DNA from: Baffinella frigidus
Lineage: Eukaryota > Cryptophyceae > Cryptomonadales > Baffinellaceae
Reading direction: 5' to 3'
DNA length: 11,845 bases
NCBI GenBank assembly: GCA_026770585.1
Contig: MU646663.1
Coordinates: 118,378-130,222 of the forward strand
The notes beneath the pieces are model-generated. The model was not told the DNA's origin and did no database searches. It saw only the letters and a program-made list of their open reading frames with translations. The position numbers were made by a program, and so were the translations under genes. Positions 6,327-11,845 of the stretch are shown here, piece after piece (position 1 is the stretch's first letter; each line of letters opens with the position of its first letter).

Positions 6327-6557
6327 TTGCAACAGCCAATGATAGCACCGGCAACCCAGCCCTACTTCAAGAAACAACAACCACCTTTATCCCTCGGTTC
6401 GGGTGACATCCGATCTCATTCTTCATCAATGTTCAATAGACCCATTGATTTCTCTCCCATCGGATCAACCTCTGGACTCAGAAAACGAAAAAAGAAGGCC
6501 TCTCTGCCTAATGACCAGAAAGAGGCACCCTCCTCCTATCCATTAAGTGGCGAGTAG
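6327..6557 (+). pseudogene. Possible coding remnant, part 1 (unrecognised)
   Basis: A 76-residue frame starting at ATG, with moderate GC and a mixed residue content unlike the surrounding repeats: MFNRPIDFSPIG and a basic RKRKKK patch (about residues 52-57, perhaps nuclear-targeting). It ends inside MITE-B copy 2, whose left end supplies the stop. Part 2 opens on the far side of that element in another frame. I infer that an older gene or exon was broken by the insertion, but a chance frame cannot be excluded. Confidence 0.25.
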
Positions 6558-6630
6558 GCTCATACGCCCTACCGTAGGGCCCTAGGACCAGCCTAGGACC
6601 TCTTGGCGGTCAATTTTGACCACCTCGCCA
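6537..6630 (-). mobile_element. MITE-B foldback element, copy 2
   Basis: Matches the reverse complement of 4454-4562: TATCCATTAAGTGGCGAGTA, CATACGCCCTACCGTAGG, CCTAGGACC, CCTCTTGGCGGTCAATTTTG, ACCACCTCGCCA. The outer right end (GGGATACC) is lost. It lies between two frames that look like a broken coding sequence. Confidence 0.75.
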
Positions 6631-6870
6631 GAAAAGAATGCTTCCTCGCCGCCAGACTCAGACCAACCTAACAAAAGCCCCAAACAACCCTTCCCATGGG
6701 AGTGCTGCCCCCACTGTAAGGCATTCGCCGAACACTACCGTTTATATCTTGGTAAAGGTCTAAATCTGCTCAAAAATGGGGGGGGGGCATCTTCCGCGGA
6801 AGTGACCGGAGATAGTTTTTGGGGAAATGGTTTTGGGCCTCAACACTTACAAACAACGAAAATGCGATGA
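6631..6870 (+). pseudogene. Possible coding remnant, part 2 (unrecognised)
   Basis: An open frame with no ATG at its start, 3' of MITE-B copy 2. It encodes a Ser/Pro/Asn/Lys-rich stretch, then PWECCPHCKAFAEHYRLYLG, where the C-C-x-x-C and following His residues could in principle bind metal, then KGLNLLKNGGG. From about 6824 it runs into repeat module E and stops. Its frame is shifted by one relative to part 1, so loss of 3n+1 bases would place them together. Family unknown; expression doubtful. Confidence 0.25.
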
Positions 6871-6990
6871 CTTTCTGTCTACATCTTTGTTCCAGAATGA
6901 TCCTCCAGGGTGGTCACGGGCTGCAAGAGCCCTCGCGTGTCTTCCGTCCAGCGGTTGTGTCTGTCAACTTATTAAACCTCGCTTTCCCGA
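6824..6990 (+). repeat. Module E plus 3' end of composite repeat D, copy 3
   Basis: GGTTTTGGGCCTCAACACTT and ACAAACAACGAAAAT mark module E. From 6908 the sequence matches the D 3' end: AGGGTGGTCACGGGCTGCAA, GAGCCCTCGCGTGTC, GCGGTTGTGT and CTGTCAACTTATTAAACCTC, then GCTTTCCC. The middle of the composite repeat is missing. Confidence 0.7.
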
Positions 6991-6999
6991 ATTACTCGA

Positions 7000-7075
7000 C
7001 GCAAACCCTAAACTCCGACCCCTTAAAACCCTGAACTCTAAAACCTAAACCTTAGACCCTGACCCCCAAACCCGA
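7000..7075. repeat. Degenerate CCCTAAA-type patch
   Basis: Irregular units such as AACCCTAAACTC, AAAACCCTGAACTC and TAAAACCTAAACCTTAGACC. It follows a D 3' end just as the patch at 5714 does. Confidence 0.6.
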
Positions 7076-7095
7076 TCGGTTCCCGGAAGGATGCC

Positions 7096-7374
7096 TACAG
7101 GGGTACCTCGCTCATAAGAAACGCCCCCCCCCCCAGGACCACCGTAGGGCCCTGGGTGTAGCCCTATTGTAGGGAACGAGGCCTAGAACGAGGCGGTTTC
7201 TTGTGAGCGTTCCTTTTTGGGATGCCTCAAACGCCCGATGAGGATACCCTTCAGCCGGTTTCTGCCGCGATCCTTCTGCACCGGGGGCCCTGATGTGATC
7301 CGAAAGGAAGCATGGCCTTTCTGCAGGATAAGTTCCGGTGTCCTAAAGAACCTGAAAGCGAGGTACCCCTGTGC
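7096..7374 (+). mobile_element. MITE-A foldback element, copy 5, split by a nested insertion
   Basis: The left end TACAGGGGTACCTCGCTCAT and interior run from 7096 to 7209, ending in TTTCTTGTGAGCG. The missing right end (GCGAGGTACCCCTGT) is found at 7358-7372. Between them lie about 147 bp belonging to repeat family 2. AGCG occurs on both sides of the insert (7206-7209 and 7357-7360) and may be a target duplication. Confidence 0.75.
7210..7356 (+). repeat. Dispersed repeat family 2, copy nested in MITE-A
   Basis: From 7252 it closely matches 897-1000, including CAGCCGGTTTCTGCCGCGAT, TGATGTGATCCG, GCATGGCCTTTCTGCAGGAT and TTCCGGTGTCC. The flanks of the MITE define its ends as about 7210 and 7356, so the full unit here is about 147 bp. 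TTCCTTTTTGG at the left resembles the complement of CCTAAAGAACCTGAA at the right only weakly. Confidence 0.75.
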
Positions 7375-7472
7375 CTGCTGTAGGACGCGCACGACCTCGC
7401 TCTAGGTACTCATCAGACACTGCTCGGTGGGGGATGCATACCATGGTGGCCGTGGTGGTAATGATGAAAGTC

Positions 7473-7915
7473 GGGTTTAGGGTTTAGGGTTTAGGGTTTA
7501 GGGTTTAGGGTTTAGGGTTTAGGGTTTAGGGTTGACGGTTTACGGTTTACGGTTTACGGATTAGGGTTTAGGGCTTGTGGTTTAGGTTTTAGGTTTTAGG
7601 TTTTAGGGTTTAGGGTTTAGGGATTAGGGTTTGGGGTTTAGGGTCTAGGGTTTGGGGGTTAGGGGTTAGGGGTTAGAGGTTAGGGGTCAGGGGTTAGGAA
7701 TTCGGGGTTAGGGGTTAGGGGTTAGGGGTTAGGGGTTAGGGGTTAGGGGTTAGGGGTTATTGTTTAGGGCTTGGGGTTTAGGGTTTAGGGTTTTGGGCTT
7801 AGGGTTTAGGGTGTATGGTTTAGGGGTTAGGGTTGAGGGTTTAGAGTGGAGGGTTTGGGTTTTAGGGTTTGGAGGGTAGGGTTGACGGTTGATGGTTGAG
7901 CGTTTAGGGTTTAGG
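7473..7915 (+). repeat. Interstitial TTTAGGG / TTAGGGG array
   Basis: Starts with about eight perfect TTTAGGG units, passes through ACGGTTT and TTTTAGG variants, then a block of TTAGGGG heptamers (about 7648-7758, partly perfect), and decays toward 7915. The G-rich strand is the plus strand. The 7-bp period is kept through the change in unit. The array is internal because unique sequence and a gene follow. Confidence 0.92.
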
Positions 7916-8052
7916 AATGTCGCAAAGGCTGCACAACTAATCGGCGAGTCTGATCCTTGCAGGATCGTGCTTCACTTCCCTTCCATCTTCAAACTCAAAG
8001 TGCTTCCAGGGCATTCCCCCGTCCCAATCCTTCTGGGAGAGAGGAGGGGGGG
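7916..8052. other. Unassigned stretch with a short hairpin
   Basis: GATCCTTGCAGGATC (about 7951-7965) forms a small hairpin. The remainder is C-rich and ends in a G-run that leads into a minus-strand repeat copy. No gene seen. Confidence 0.45.
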
Positions 8053-8335
8053 GGTCCTTTAGGTCCTTTAAATTTTAAATGCTCCCAACATATGCCAACG
8101 ACACGCCTTTCCGTAGAAGGGATCTGCAGAGAAAGCATTGTTGCTCTCGGATCGCGTTTAGCTCCCCAGTGCAGAGGCTTGTGAAGAGGGGATACAGGGT
8201 GGTTCTGTTGGGGTGGGTGAAGGTATGCGACACCGCTCCCATGCTCACTTACACGCACCGAACCCAAGTCAGCCTCCTTTGAGGCTCATGGTGTCCCATG
8301 GTTGAAGTTTAAGAGCTTCAATCACGAATACCTCA
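8053..8335 (-). repeat. Dispersed repeat family 3, copy 4 (inverted)
   Basis: On the plus strand it reads GGTCCTTTAGGTCCTTTAAA, CTCCCAACATATGCCAACGA, the hairpin (8124-8155), GAAGAGGGGATACAGGGTGG, CACCGAACCCAAGTCAGCCT, then the terminal CCCATGGTTGAAG/CTTCAATCAC hairpin (8296-8326). The block order is the exact reverse of the plus-strand copies, and this copy retains both ends. Confidence 0.8.
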
Positions 8336-8734
8336 CAAGGTGAGAGTAATGTGTGGGGGTATCAGGCGAAGTCAGTCAGACACCAAAAATGAAAGGAGAG
8401 AAAAATGTGGTTGTGTAGGGGTTTCCCCCAATGTACTGATGTCAGAAAAGTGAAAGGCAATTCAAGCGTCAGAAACAACAACATTCCGTCAAGGTATTGG
8501 TAAAGCAAAAACAAAAGAAAAAGAAGGGGGGAAAAAGAAGGAGAAAACAAAAGAAAAAATAAACAAGGCTAGAACAACACAAAGACACACAGTCCGTTCC
8601 CTCACCCTTTCAATAGGGCTCTGTTCACTCGCCACCCCCGCTCGGTGCCTACTCAGCTACTTGCCGTTGTATCCTCTGCCTCGCTCCCCTCCTCCCCTCC
8701 TCTCCTCCTCTCATCCTCTCCTCCTCCTCTCCTC
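8336..8734. other. Purine-rich then pyrimidine-rich low-complexity stretch
   Basis: Nothing gene-like. About 8500-8570 is A/G-rich (AAAACAAAAGAAAAAGAAGG-type) and about 8675-8738 is a (CCT)n/(CTCCT)n tract. The open frames here follow from that composition. Confidence 0.55.
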
Positions 8735-8920
8735 GTCCTTTAGCCTCGGTCCTTTAGGTCCTCTAGGTTTTAATTTCTCCCAACATATGCCAACGACACG
8801 CCGTTCCGTAGAAGGGATCTGCAGGGAAAGCATTTTTGCTTTCGGATCGCGTTTAGCTCTCCAGTGCAGAGGCTCGTGAAGAGGGGATACAGGGTGGCTC
8901 TCTTGGGGTGTTTGAGCTAT
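8735..8920 (-). repeat. Dispersed repeat family 3, copy 5 (inverted)
   Basis: Reads GTCCTTTAGGTCCTCTAGG, TCTCCCAACATATGCCAACG, GATCTGCAGGGAAAGCA with its pairing partner TGCTTTCGGATC (hairpin 8816-8848), CAGAGGCTCGTGAAGAGGGG and CTCTTGGGGTGTTTGAGC. It lacks the terminal GGTTGAAG hairpin present in copy 4. Confidence 0.8.
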
Positions 8921-9349
8921 TCCAAAATACGGGGCGAGTTTCGTTGATTTCGTGTTTATTAAACAGGATTGTCGGTGTCAGCCCGTGCCTTTCCCAAGCT
9001 AGGATCGGGTCAGCCTTGCTTCCCAAATAGAGCATTGGGCTCCGCCCGCTGTGGTTCAAGGGGCCGTTATTTTGCAGCCTGAAGCGTACCATTTTAAATC
9101 CCGACTTTTAACCTGTGGGGTGCATTGGCCGGACCTATCCTCTGTGGAAAGGAACGCTCTCGGTGACGCGGGCGCTCCAGAGAGAGAGGGAGAGAGACGC
9201 CGGGAGGTGGAGAAGGAGCGGTGCGGTGCGCCGCGCGGGCGGGACTCTGGGGAGTGAGAACCCGGCTTGCCCGGACCTTCCTTGCGTCTCCTGGGTCCTC
9301 GCAGATAAATTTAAGGCCCCTAACCACATCGCGGCCCACCGACTCGATC
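8921..9349 (+). promoter_or_regulatory. Upstream region and 5' UTR of the pyruvate kinase gene
   Basis: About 430 bp without recognised repeats apart from a short GA run (9178-9198). GC rises sharply toward the gene. A candidate 51-bp 5' UTR intron can be drawn from GTGAGA (9254) to CTCGCAG (9304). No ATG lies in frame between 9221 and the start at 9350. The promoter proper cannot be located by eye. Confidence 0.45.
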
Positions 9350-9946
9350 ATGGGCGCTTGCATGTCCAAGAACGAGCCCATCGTGCCGATCAAAGGGAAC
9401 CCCGCGCCCGCGGCGAAACCAGCGCCCGTGGATGACGCCACGACCCCTGCCCCTAGCGTGGCGAAACCGGCACCCGTAGACGATACGCCCCCCGCCGGAG
9501 CGCCACCCGCTCCGGCGTCGGAGCCGCGAGTCACGATCGCGTCGCCGGTCGTGGTGCAGGCGCCGGCGCCGGCGCGCACGACGAGCGCGGCGGGGAAGGC
9601 GTCTCGCATGCGGAGGAGATCGAGCGTGGGCAGCGCCGGCAGCGTCGGCCCCACCACCTCCTCGATCCAGGCGGTGGACGCGGACGAACCCGGGGTCGCG
9701 GTGGACTGGTTCCCCGAGTACATGCCCGAGAACGTGCTCCCGCCCACCATGTACGGCGCGACGACGTTCTCGTCGCGCGGCACGCGCACCTCCAAGGCGA
9801 ACCTCCTCCAGGAACAGCTCACCATCCGCAAGACCAAGATCGTGTGCACCATGGGCCCCGCGTGCTGGAGTGAGGAGACGCTGGGGCGGCTCATGGACGC
9901 GGGGATGAACATTGCCCGCTTCAACTTCTCGCACGGCGACCACGCG
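9350..9946 (+). other. Pyruvate kinase exon 1
   Basis: 597 nt, 199 codons. It encodes the N-terminal extension and the first beta-strand to the SHGDHA motif, and ends at a GTAGCC donor. The reading frame stays open a further 117 nt into the intron, but that sequence has lost similarity to the family. The extension is strongly biased to Pro, Ala, Val and Ser and is predicted to be disordered. Confidence 0.9.
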
Positions 9947-11747
9947 GTAGCCTCCCTGGGCTCTCTCCCTCCACCAGCAACCCGTAGCAGCTTATCCCGG
10001 ATCCTTGCAAGGATTCGGATGTTTTATTTCATTAAAAAAATATTTCCCACGACCCTGCGGTAGGAAACCCTAGGGATCTCGGATTGCTGACGGGAGATAC
10101 CGATGAGATCTCATCGGTTTAGCTGAAAATTACTGTAGTACCCGACCCGGTTATAAGCTGCTACGGGTTGCTGGTGGCTGCCACTGTCGCTGTCCCTCTC
10201 ACGCTCACTCCCTCTACATGGCGGCCGTGTTGCTTGATCTAGCCACATTTTCACAGGGCCACGGCGAGGTCTTGGAGCGGTCCCGGAAAGTGGCTGCGAA
10301 GAAAAGCACCGCCGCGGTGCAAATGAAAACCTCATCTGCTCACTGGCCTGAGAGACCGACCGGCAAAGCGCTCTCTTTTGGATACGCAGATGAAAACCTC
10401 ATCTGCTCACCGGAAAGTGGCAGCTGAGAAGCAGAGCTCTTATCTCAAATAAACACTTCTAGAAGTCGTTTTCCTAAAGTCAATTCCCCTACAAATCCGT
10501 CAACTTGTGTGTAGAGTAAATAACAAGTTAACGGATTTTGTAGGGGATTTGACTTTAGGAAAACGACTTCTAGAAGTGTTGATTTGAGATAAGCTCTGGT
10601 GCCGCGCTGATGAAACCTGACCCTGATGACACATGAACCCCCGACATTTCCCCAGGGGCACGGCGAGGTGCTCGAGCGGTTCCGGAAAGTCGCGGGTGAG
10701 AAGCAGAGCAACGTCGCCGTGCTGCTGGATACCAAGGAACACCCTGAACCCTCAACCCTGAACTCAGAGGAGACCCAACCCAAAAGTTGATTTCATAGGA
10801 GAAATCATAGGAGAAATTACTATGGCATAGGTAAATTTACTTGTAAATCTTAATTAAATCGATTAGCCCCGAAAAATCCTGGGCGCGCCCAGGGCAACGT
10901 CGCCGTGCTGCTGGATACCAAGGTTCACCCTGAACCCTGAACCCTGAACCCTGAACCCTGAACCCGAAACCCTGAACCCTGAACCCTGAACCCTGAACCC
11001 TGAACCCTGAACCCTAAACCCTAAACCCTAAACCCTAAACCCCGAACCCCAACCCCAAACCCCAAACCCTAAACCCTAAACCCTGAACCCTGAACCCGAA
11101 ACCCCCAACCCCAAATCCTAAACCCTGAACCCTGAACCCTGAACTATGAACCCTGAACCCTGAACCCCAAACCCCCAACCCCAAATCCTAAACCCCGAAC
11201 CCTGAAACTTAAACCTCAAACCCTAAACCCTAAACCCTAAACCCTGCACCCTAAACCCCAAACCCTACACCCCAAACCCCAAACCCCAAACCCCAAACCC
11301 CAAACCCTTAACCCTGAACCTTAAACCCTCAACCAGGGCCCGGAGATCCGCACAGCGATGCTGCGGGACCACAAGAACATCTTGCTCGAAAAGGATCAAG
11401 ACATCATCGTCGAAGCCGTGGGGGACGCATACACCACCTTCGAGGGGTACAAGACGGAGGAGGAGACCCGGATTGGGCTCTCGTATGGGAAGCTGTGCCA
11501 GAGCGTGTCTCCGGGGAAAAGAATCCTGATCGCGGACGGTACGATCGTGATCGAAGTGGCTGAGATCTTGAGCGAGACGACTCTGAAGGGGAAAGTGCTC
11601 AACACCAAGGATCTGGGGGAGAGGAAAAACTGCAACCTCCCGGGTGTTGTCGTGGATATTCCGGTGCTGACGCCGCACGACATCAACGACGTGCAGAACT
11701 TCTGCGCCAAACACAAGATGGACTTCATCGCCGCATCCTTCGTGCAG
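9350..11747 (+). CDS. Pyruvate kinase, first three coding exons (3' end outside window)
   Basis: Pyruvate kinase transfers phosphate from phosphoenolpyruvate to ADP in the last step of glycolysis. Exons 9350-9946, 10656-10736 and 11337-11747, all joined in phase 0, give residues 1-363. The catalytic domain starts at [12 protein letters not shown] (160-171). RFNFSHG (190-196) supplies the conserved Arg, Asn and Ser; DTKGPEIRT (224-232) supplies Asp and Thr of the K+ site. Glu229 matches the Glu typical of K+-dependent enzymes. Exon 3 covers the B domain ([12 protein letters not shown]) and [11 protein letters not shown] ... DFIAASFVQ. The next exon should carry the catalytic Lys after ASF. About 160 residues precede the domain, compared with about 42 in animal muscle enzyme. 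They begin MGACMSK, an N-myristoylation-type start with a Cys at position 4 that could be palmitoylated, then a Pro/Ala-rich linker with two KPAPVDD copies and RRRSSV (88-93), a PKA-type site. The ATG at 9350 has A at -3 and G at +4. The lack of a plastid leader suggests a cytosolic or membrane-attached enzyme. Confidence 0.93.
10257..10328 (+). pseudogene. Decayed copy A of pyruvate kinase exon 2
   Basis: It follows an acceptor-like TTTTCACAG and reads [21 protein letters not shown], compared with [20 protein letters not shown] in the real exon, with one codon missing. It then diverges before the DTK motif and has no GT donor. It cannot supply the K+-site Asp and Thr, so inclusion in mRNA would give a non-functional product. 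Confidence 0.75.
10410..10437 (+). pseudogene. Fragment B of pyruvate kinase exon 2, cut by the foldback
   Basis: CCGGAAAGTGGCAGCTGAGA then AGCAGAGC matches the middle of exon 2 (CGGAAAGTCGCGGGTGAGAAGCAGAGC). The similarity stops at the left edge of the foldback. On the far side, GGTGCCGCGCTGATGAAACC (about 10599-10618) resembles the tail of copy A (GCCGCGGTGCAAATGAAAACC), which suggests that the foldback split this copy. Confidence 0.55.
10432..10598. mobile_element. Large foldback palindrome in intron 1
   Basis: The left arm (10432-10508, about 77 nt) and right arm (10523-10598, about 76 nt) are near-perfect reverse complements, with a handful of mismatches or single-base gaps, around a 14-nt loop. 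The core is AACACTTCTAGAAGTCGTTT then TCCTAAAGTCAA. It has no coding capacity and differs from MITE-A, -B and -C. The intron RNA would form a very stable hairpin. Confidence 0.9.
10656..10736 (+). other. Pyruvate kinase exon 2
   Basis: 81 nt, 27 codons, reading [20 protein letters not shown] then AVLLDTK, which fits exactly between SHGDHA and GPEIRT. The acceptor is TTTCCCCAG. The base pair after AAG is GA (GAACACC), not GT, so the downstream intron has a non-canonical donor if this exon is used as it stands. Confidence 0.85.
10893..10922 (+). pseudogene. Partial duplicate D of the exon 2 3' end, with GT donor
   Basis: GCAACGTCGCCGTGCTGCTG then GATACCAAGG is identical to the end of exon 2, and the next bases are GTTCACCCTGAACCC where the full exon has GAACACCCTGAACCC. 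An acceptor-like GCGCCCAG precedes it. It encodes (G)NVAVLLDTK in the same phase as exon 2. It may be a dead duplicate, or the source of the working donor. Confidence 0.75.
10925..11330 (+). repeat. CCCTGAA / CCCTAAA / CCCCAAA heptamer array inside intron 2
   Basis: About 400 bp of 7-bp units. It starts as CCCTGAA repeats, changes to CCCTAAA near 11015, alternates with CCCGAAA, CCCCAAA and CCCCCAA, and ends with CCCCAAA repeats (about 11264-11307). The C-rich strand is the sense strand of the gene. It reaches to within a few bases of the exon 3 acceptor. Confidence 0.92.
11337..11747 (+). other. Pyruvate kinase exon 3
   Basis: 411 nt, 137 codons, from GPEIRTAML to AASFVQ, ending at a GTGCGC donor. 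It covers the B (cap) domain and the return to the barrel. It is GC-rich and cleanly open, unlike the heptamer array that adjoins it. Confidence 0.9.
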
Positions 11748-11778
11748 GTGCGCTTGACCCTGCGCTGGAGGCTTGCGT

Positions 11779-11845
11779 TCCTCTAGAGAGAGGAGATAGA
11801 GAGAGATCCTCTAGAGAGAGAGGAGATAGAGAGAGATCCTCTAGA
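11779..11845 (+). repeat. 31-bp tandem repeat in intron 3
   Basis: Just over two copies of a unit starting TCCTCTAGAGAGAGAGGAGA and ending TAGAGAGAGA, running into the window edge about 30 bp after the exon 3 donor. The first copy is 2 bp shorter. The array probably continues beyond the window. Confidence 0.85.

Larger units (their letters stand above)
9947..10655 (+). other. Pyruvate kinase intron 1 with decayed exon copies
   Basis: 709 bp, GTAGCC to TTTCCCCAG. It contains a 20-nt perfect palindrome (ACCGATGAGATCTCATCGGT, 10099-10118), two decayed copies of exon 2 and a large foldback. TGAAAACCTCATCTGCTCAC occurs twice (10324 and 10391), so part of the intron was duplicated locally. Confidence 0.8.
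10737..11336 (+). other. Pyruvate kinase intron 2
   Basis: 600 bp, beginning GAACACCCTGAACCC and ending CTCAACCAG. The first 150 bp contain an AT-rich segment (10787-10865) with repeated CATAGGAGAAAT. The rest, after the partial exon copy at 10893, is a heptamer array. Confidence 0.75.

Noticed and set aside
9221-9349. In-frame extension of pyruvate kinase upstream of the ATG, read as a targeting peptide
   Set aside because: There is no ATG in the extension, only a GTG; the ATG at 9350 has a strong context, and part of the extension may be a 5' UTR intron.
10257-10427. Copy A of exon 2 as a working alternative exon
   Set aside because: It lacks the DTK residues and a usable donor, and its frame runs to a stop with unrelated residues.
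10111-10783. Minus-strand frames within intron 1 and exon 2 of pyruvate kinase
   Set aside because: They are shadows of the plus-strand exon copies and the foldback arms.
7473-11330. Head-to-head telomere fusion (TTTAGGG array left, CCCTAAA array right)
   Set aside because: The orientation fits a fusion, but 3 kb of sequence including pyruvate kinase exons lies between, and the right array is inside an intron. Independent interstitial arrays are simpler.

Overview
This window looks like nuclear DNA of a eukaryote, most likely an alga with a secondary red-type plastid. The evidence is a spliced pyruvate kinase gene with phase-0 introns, a protein with a two-part plastid leader (signal peptide ending AAA, then Phe), TTTAGGG-type heptamer arrays, and many short inverted-repeat elements. 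A cryptophyte is my best guess, partly because translated copies of one repeat (RGTSLIRN..PLGPYSR) recall from memory predicted cryptophyte proteins. I could not check this, so the assignment is inference.

Layout. 1-900: GA/CG microsatellites and a C-rich telomere-like patch, with no supported gene. 897-1561: a dispersed-repeat copy, then three copies and one solo end of a foldback element of about 120 bp (MITE-A) whose ends are CAGGGGTACCTCGCTC flanked by TA. 1792-1945: a second foldback family (MITE-C). 2461-3255, minus strand: an intronless-looking gene for an unrecognised 264-residue protein with a plastid leader. 58-bp direct repeats lie upstream of it, and an in-frame tandem repeat that includes its stop codon lies downstream. 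3600-9000: almost entirely dispersed repeats, many nested. They include a repeat carrying a hairpin and ending in (GGACCTAAA)n, a composite repeat ending in AACTTATTAAACC, more MITE-A, -B and -C copies, a possible coding remnant (6327-6870), and a degenerate TTTAGGG/TTAGGGG array (7473-7915).

9350-11747, plus strand: the first three coding exons of a pyruvate kinase, which continues past the window. Its N-terminus has an acylation-type start (MGACMSK), a Pro/Ala-rich linker and an RRRSSV phosphorylation-type motif before the catalytic domain. Intron 1 holds degenerate copies of exon 2, one apparently split by a 167-bp foldback palindrome. Intron 2 is made mostly of CCCTGAA/CCCTAAA heptamers and contains a duplicate of the 3' end of exon 2. 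That duplicate has a GT donor, whereas the full exon 2 is followed by GA.

The two genes are not an operon and show no direct functional link. The main interest is how the repeats have remodelled the pyruvate kinase gene, and its unusual N-terminus. No transposase, rRNA, tRNA or CRISPR array was found.
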